From an uncultured Collinsella sp. (lineage in GTDB: Bacteria > Actinomycetota > Coriobacteriia > Coriobacteriales > Coriobacteriaceae), in the NCBI GenBank assembly GCA_900544205.1, contig UQUG01000015.1, positions 1 through 33,163 on the forward strand: a stretch of DNA of 33,163 nt, read 5' to 3'. The position numbers and the translations under genes were made by a program. A model generated the notes under the pieces. That model ran no database searches. It saw only the letters and a list, made by a program, of their open reading frames with translations, and had not been told where the DNA came from. This document shows, piece by piece, positions 31,355 through 33,163 of the stretch. Positions within the stretch are counted from its first letter, which is position 1, and the number at the start of each line of letters is the position of its first letter.

Positions 31355-32059
31355 CTAGCGCTCGTCCACGAGCTTGGTGACGAGGGCCTTAAGCTCGGCC
31401 ACCTCTTTCTCGAGCTCTTTGACGCGGCGGGCGTTCTCGGTGATGCCCTGGCGGTTGAGGGCGGACTGCTCGGCGGCGTCGTCGGGCATGTACTCGCGAT
31501 GCTGCTTGGCGTCGAAGCTCTCCTCGAACACGCGGCATCCGTTGCGCTTGATGATGCGTCCCGGCACGCCCACGACGGTGCAGTTGTCGGGTACGTCCTT
31601 GACGACGACCGAATTGCCGCCGATCTTGACGTTGTTGCCGATGCGAATGTTGCCGAGCACCTTGGCGCCTGTGCCCACGGTGACGTTGTTGCCCAGGGTG
31701 GGGTGGCGCTTGCCGGTTTCGTTGCCGGTGCCGCCGAGCGTGACGCCCTGGTAGAGCACACAGTTGTCGCCCACAATGGTGGTCTCGCCGATGACGACGC
31801 CCATGGCGTGGTCGATAAAGAAATGCTTGCCGATCTGTGCGGCGGGATGAATCTCGACGCCGGTGATGTGGCGGGTGATTTGTGAGAGCACGCGGGCGAG
31901 TGAGCGATGACCATGCTCCCAGAGCCAGTGCTCGGGTACGTGGTTCCACTTGGCATGCAGACCGGGGTACGAAAGGAAAATGACCAGGCCGTTTTGCGCG
32001 GCGGGGTCCTGCGCCTGGACGGTCTTGATGTCCTCGCGAATGGTATTGATAAAGCTCAC
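31355..32059 (-). CDS. cysE: Serine O-acetyltransferase
   Basis: A 234-residue enzyme that acetylates L-serine with acetyl-CoA, the first step of cysteine synthesis. It is the short form, with a reduced N-terminal helical domain (FINTIREDIKTVQAQDPAA) and a left-handed beta-helix of hexapeptide repeats. DHAMGVVIGET carries the catalytic His, and YQGVTLGGTG, KRHPTLGNNV and VVGVPGR are hallmarks. The C-terminus is unusual: after VGVPGR come about 70 residues ending in heptads (RVKELEKEVAELKALVTKL) that should form a coiled coil, and the chain does not end in the Ile that binds cysteine synthase in other bacteria. GTG at 32059 was chosen for its GGGAGGG ribosome site; the frame is open to 32134. 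The minus-strand -10 box TATACT lies at 32101-32106. Confidence 0.93.
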   Translation of the reverse strand: MSFINTIREDIKTVQAQDPAAQNGLVIFLSYPGLHAKWNHVPEHWLWEHGHRSLARVLSQITRHITGVEIHPAAQIGKHFFIDHAMGVVIGETTIVGDNCVLYQGVTLGGTGNETGKRHPTLGNNVTVGTGAKVLGNIRIGNNVKIGGNSVVVKDVPDNCTVVGVPGRIIKRNGCRVFEESFDAKQHREYMPDDAAEQSALNRQGITENARRVKELEKEVAELKALVTKLVDER

Positions 32060-32100
32060 CGGCCGCCCTCCCTTAGCGCCATGGCAATGCGATTCAATAA

Positions 32101-32106
32101 AGTATA
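32101..32106 (-). promoter_or_regulatory. Probable -10 box of cysE
   Basis: TATACT on the minus strand, 42 bases before the GTG start. It also argues against starts upstream of it. No good -35 hexamer was found. Confidence 0.45.
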
Positions 32107-32208
32107 GCGATTCGCTAGGGATTAGGAAGAGCAATCTTTCACGGCTTTGCGTGACAGGTGTCAGTTATGCAAACTTGCTGGTAATGGAGTCATGCTTTTG
32201 TGGGGTCG

Positions 32209-32237
32209 TGTGCATGGTCGCGCCGCAACCGTATACT
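32209..32237 (+). promoter_or_regulatory. Promoter of the DedA-family gene
   Basis: TGTGCA (32209-32214), a 17-bp spacer and TATACT (32232-32237), with the start about 40 bases before the ATG. Confidence 0.5.
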
Positions 32238-32283
32238 GGTCAACTTGGACGTGTCCGCGCCCACAACTGAGAGGTTTTACTTC

Positions 32284-32931
32284 ATGGGTTTCATTAATTT
32301 TATCGCCGAGCTGCTCAAGGATCCGCGCACCGCGATCGCCAGTTGGATCGCCGCCGGCCCGCTCATGGCCTACGGCTGTGTGTTCCTGATCATCTTTATC
32401 GAGACGGGCGTGGTGTTCTTCCCGTTCCTTCCCGGCGATTCGCTGCTGTTTGCCTCGGGCTTCTTTGCCCACAACGGCGGCTTTAACATCGTGGCTTTGC
32501 TGGCCGTTGCATGGGCCGCTGCCATTTTGGGCGATCAGTGCAACTTCATGATCGGCCATTTCTTTGGCAAAAAGATCATTGCCTCGGGCAAGGTCAAGGC
32601 CATGACGCCCGAGCGCATCAAGAAGTCCGAGGACTTCTTGGACAAGTGGGGCCACCTGGCCATCTTCCTAGGGCGCTTCTTCCCGTTTATCCGCACCTTT
32701 GTGCCCTTTATCGCCGGCATGGGCGGCATGCACTGGCGCAACTTCGTTATCTTTAACGTGCTGGGCGGCATTACCTGGTCGACGCTCTTTACGCTGCTGG
32801 GCTACTTCTTTGGCGGCATTCCCTTTGTGCAGGAGCACTTTGAGCTGCTGATTATCGGCATCGTCGCCGTGTCGATCATCCCGACCGTGGTCGGTCTGGT
32901 TAAGGCAAAGCTGGGCAAAAAGAACGCGTAG
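32284..32931 (+). CDS. DedA-family membrane protein (SNARE-associated/VTT fold)
   Basis: A 215-residue inner membrane protein. The family motif region is clear: IETGVVFFPFLPGDSLLFASG near residue 40 and GRFFPFIRTFVPFIAGMGGM near residue 140 (cited in part). These re-entrant segments carry the conserved acidic and arginine residues. DedA proteins keep membrane potential and envelope stable, and some flip polyprenyl phosphates or phospholipids; which one applies here is unknown. The ATG at 32284 has GAGAGG some ten bases upstream. It is monocistronic, with its own promoter and a strong terminator. Confidence 0.93.
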   Translation: MGFINFIAELLKDPRTAIASWIAAGPLMAYGCVFLIIFIETGVVFFPFLPGDSLLFASGFFAHNGGFNIVALLAVAWAAAILGDQCNFMIGHFFGKKIIASGKVKAMTPERIKKSEDFLDKWGHLAIFLGRFFPFIRTFVPFIAGMGGMHWRNFVIFNVLGGITWSTLFTLLGYFFGGIPFVQEHFELLIIGIVAVSIIPTVVGLVKAKLGKKNA

Positions 32932-32960
32932 ATCGAGCCAGCGCGCAAACCGTGCCGTTG

Positions 32961-32994
32961 AGGCCCGTCACCGCTTACGGTGGCGGGCCTTTTT
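32961..32994 (+). terminator. Intrinsic terminator of the DedA gene
   Basis: AGGCCCGTCACCG (32961-32973) pairs with CGGTGGCGGGCCT (32978-32990), one T-G pair, then TTTT. Confidence 0.9.
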
Positions 32995-33013
32995 ACTTCG
33001 GTCAAATGAAAAT

Positions 33014-33030
33014 ACTTTACTTAGTTAAAG
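33014..33030. promoter_or_regulatory. Operator-like sequence matching the importer operator
   Basis: ACTTTACTTAGTTAAAG shares 15 of 17 positions with the site at 1206-1222. It lies upstream of a TACAAT (33061-33066) that may be a -10 box for a rightward gene. Confidence 0.4.
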
Positions 33031-33069
33031 AAAAGCGTTTTATCAGACGCGTACGGGGAGTACAATCTC

Positions 33070-33163
33070 GTGCATGCGAATCGACGCGCCATCGGCTTTG
33101 ATGCTGTTCGCGTGTCCCGTCCGGCTCTACGCTCCGGGCGTGCGACGTTGCGACGCGGTCGGC
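33070..33163 (+). CDS. Possible start of a gene running off the right edge
   Basis: A GTG at 33070 with GGGGAG nine bases upstream opens a frame to the window end (31 codons, Arg-rich). An ATG at 33074 opens another frame. If TACAAT at 33061 is a -10 box, transcription would begin right at these codons, so the true start may lie outside. No product can be named. Confidence 0.15.
   Translation, partial: MHANRRAIGFDAVRVSRPALRSGRATLRRGR

Noticed and set aside
1..33163. tRNA, rRNA, CRISPR arrays, phage or transposase genes
   Set aside because: Intergenic regions were read for tRNA T-loop patterns and regularly spaced repeats, and products were checked for transposase or phage types; none was found.

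Overview
The window looks like a chromosomal segment of a high-GC gut actinobacterium of the class Coriobacteriia, most probably Collinsella or a close relative. The reasons are strong G/C-ending codon bias, Actinobacteria-like gene content, and short GGGACAGG-type intergenic hairpins. The genus is an inference from overall character; there is no rRNA or other marker gene to confirm it.

Layout from left to right. (1) The N-terminal part of a RlmD/RumA-type 23S rRNA uracil-5-methyltransferase (minus strand, cut by the window edge), then a 35-bp perfect inverted-repeat element. (2) A three-gene polar amino-acid ABC importer (lipoprotein, permease, ATPase) ending at a terminator. (3) An EF-G-like translational GTPase with unusual G motifs behind a structured leader, then a secreted DNA/RNA nuclease on the minus strand. 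(4) Two duplicated HAD phosphatase/phosphoglucomutase-like genes with matching promoters and palindromes, flanking larE on the opposite strand. (5) A LacI regulator, divergent from a small four-helix membrane protein. (6) A likely regulon at 12.0-19.1 kb: an MFS exporter plus a YtcJ-like amidohydrolase in one operon, a BglG/MtlR-type regulator with a PTS-EIIB-like domain, and a second MFS paralogue. The control regions share a TTGCCGTA-n2-TACGGCAA palindrome. (7) An intergenic block of repeats at 19.1-19.4 kb, then glmS behind a perfect 14-bp hairpin/operator. (8) A GntR/FCD regulator divergent from a YeiH-type putative sulfate exporter, a structured intergenic segment, and a Fis-type regulator whose AAA+ domain has lost its Walker A lysine. 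(9) A small basic membrane protein, a nitroreductase (minus) and a 96-residue orphan protein. (10) A MarR regulator in an operon with a heterodimeric ABC exporter having one degenerate and one consensus ATP site. (11) cysE (minus) with a C-terminal coiled coil, and a DedA-family membrane protein, ending in a promoter region for a gene beyond the window.

Most transcription units end in clear GC-rich intrinsic terminators. No rRNA, tRNA, CRISPR array, phage gene or transposase gene was seen. The best candidates for something undescribed are the shared-palindrome regulon, the family of seven GGGAC-containing intergenic hairpins, the leader of the EF-G-like gene, and the paired hairpins between the YeiH gene and its neighbouring regulator.
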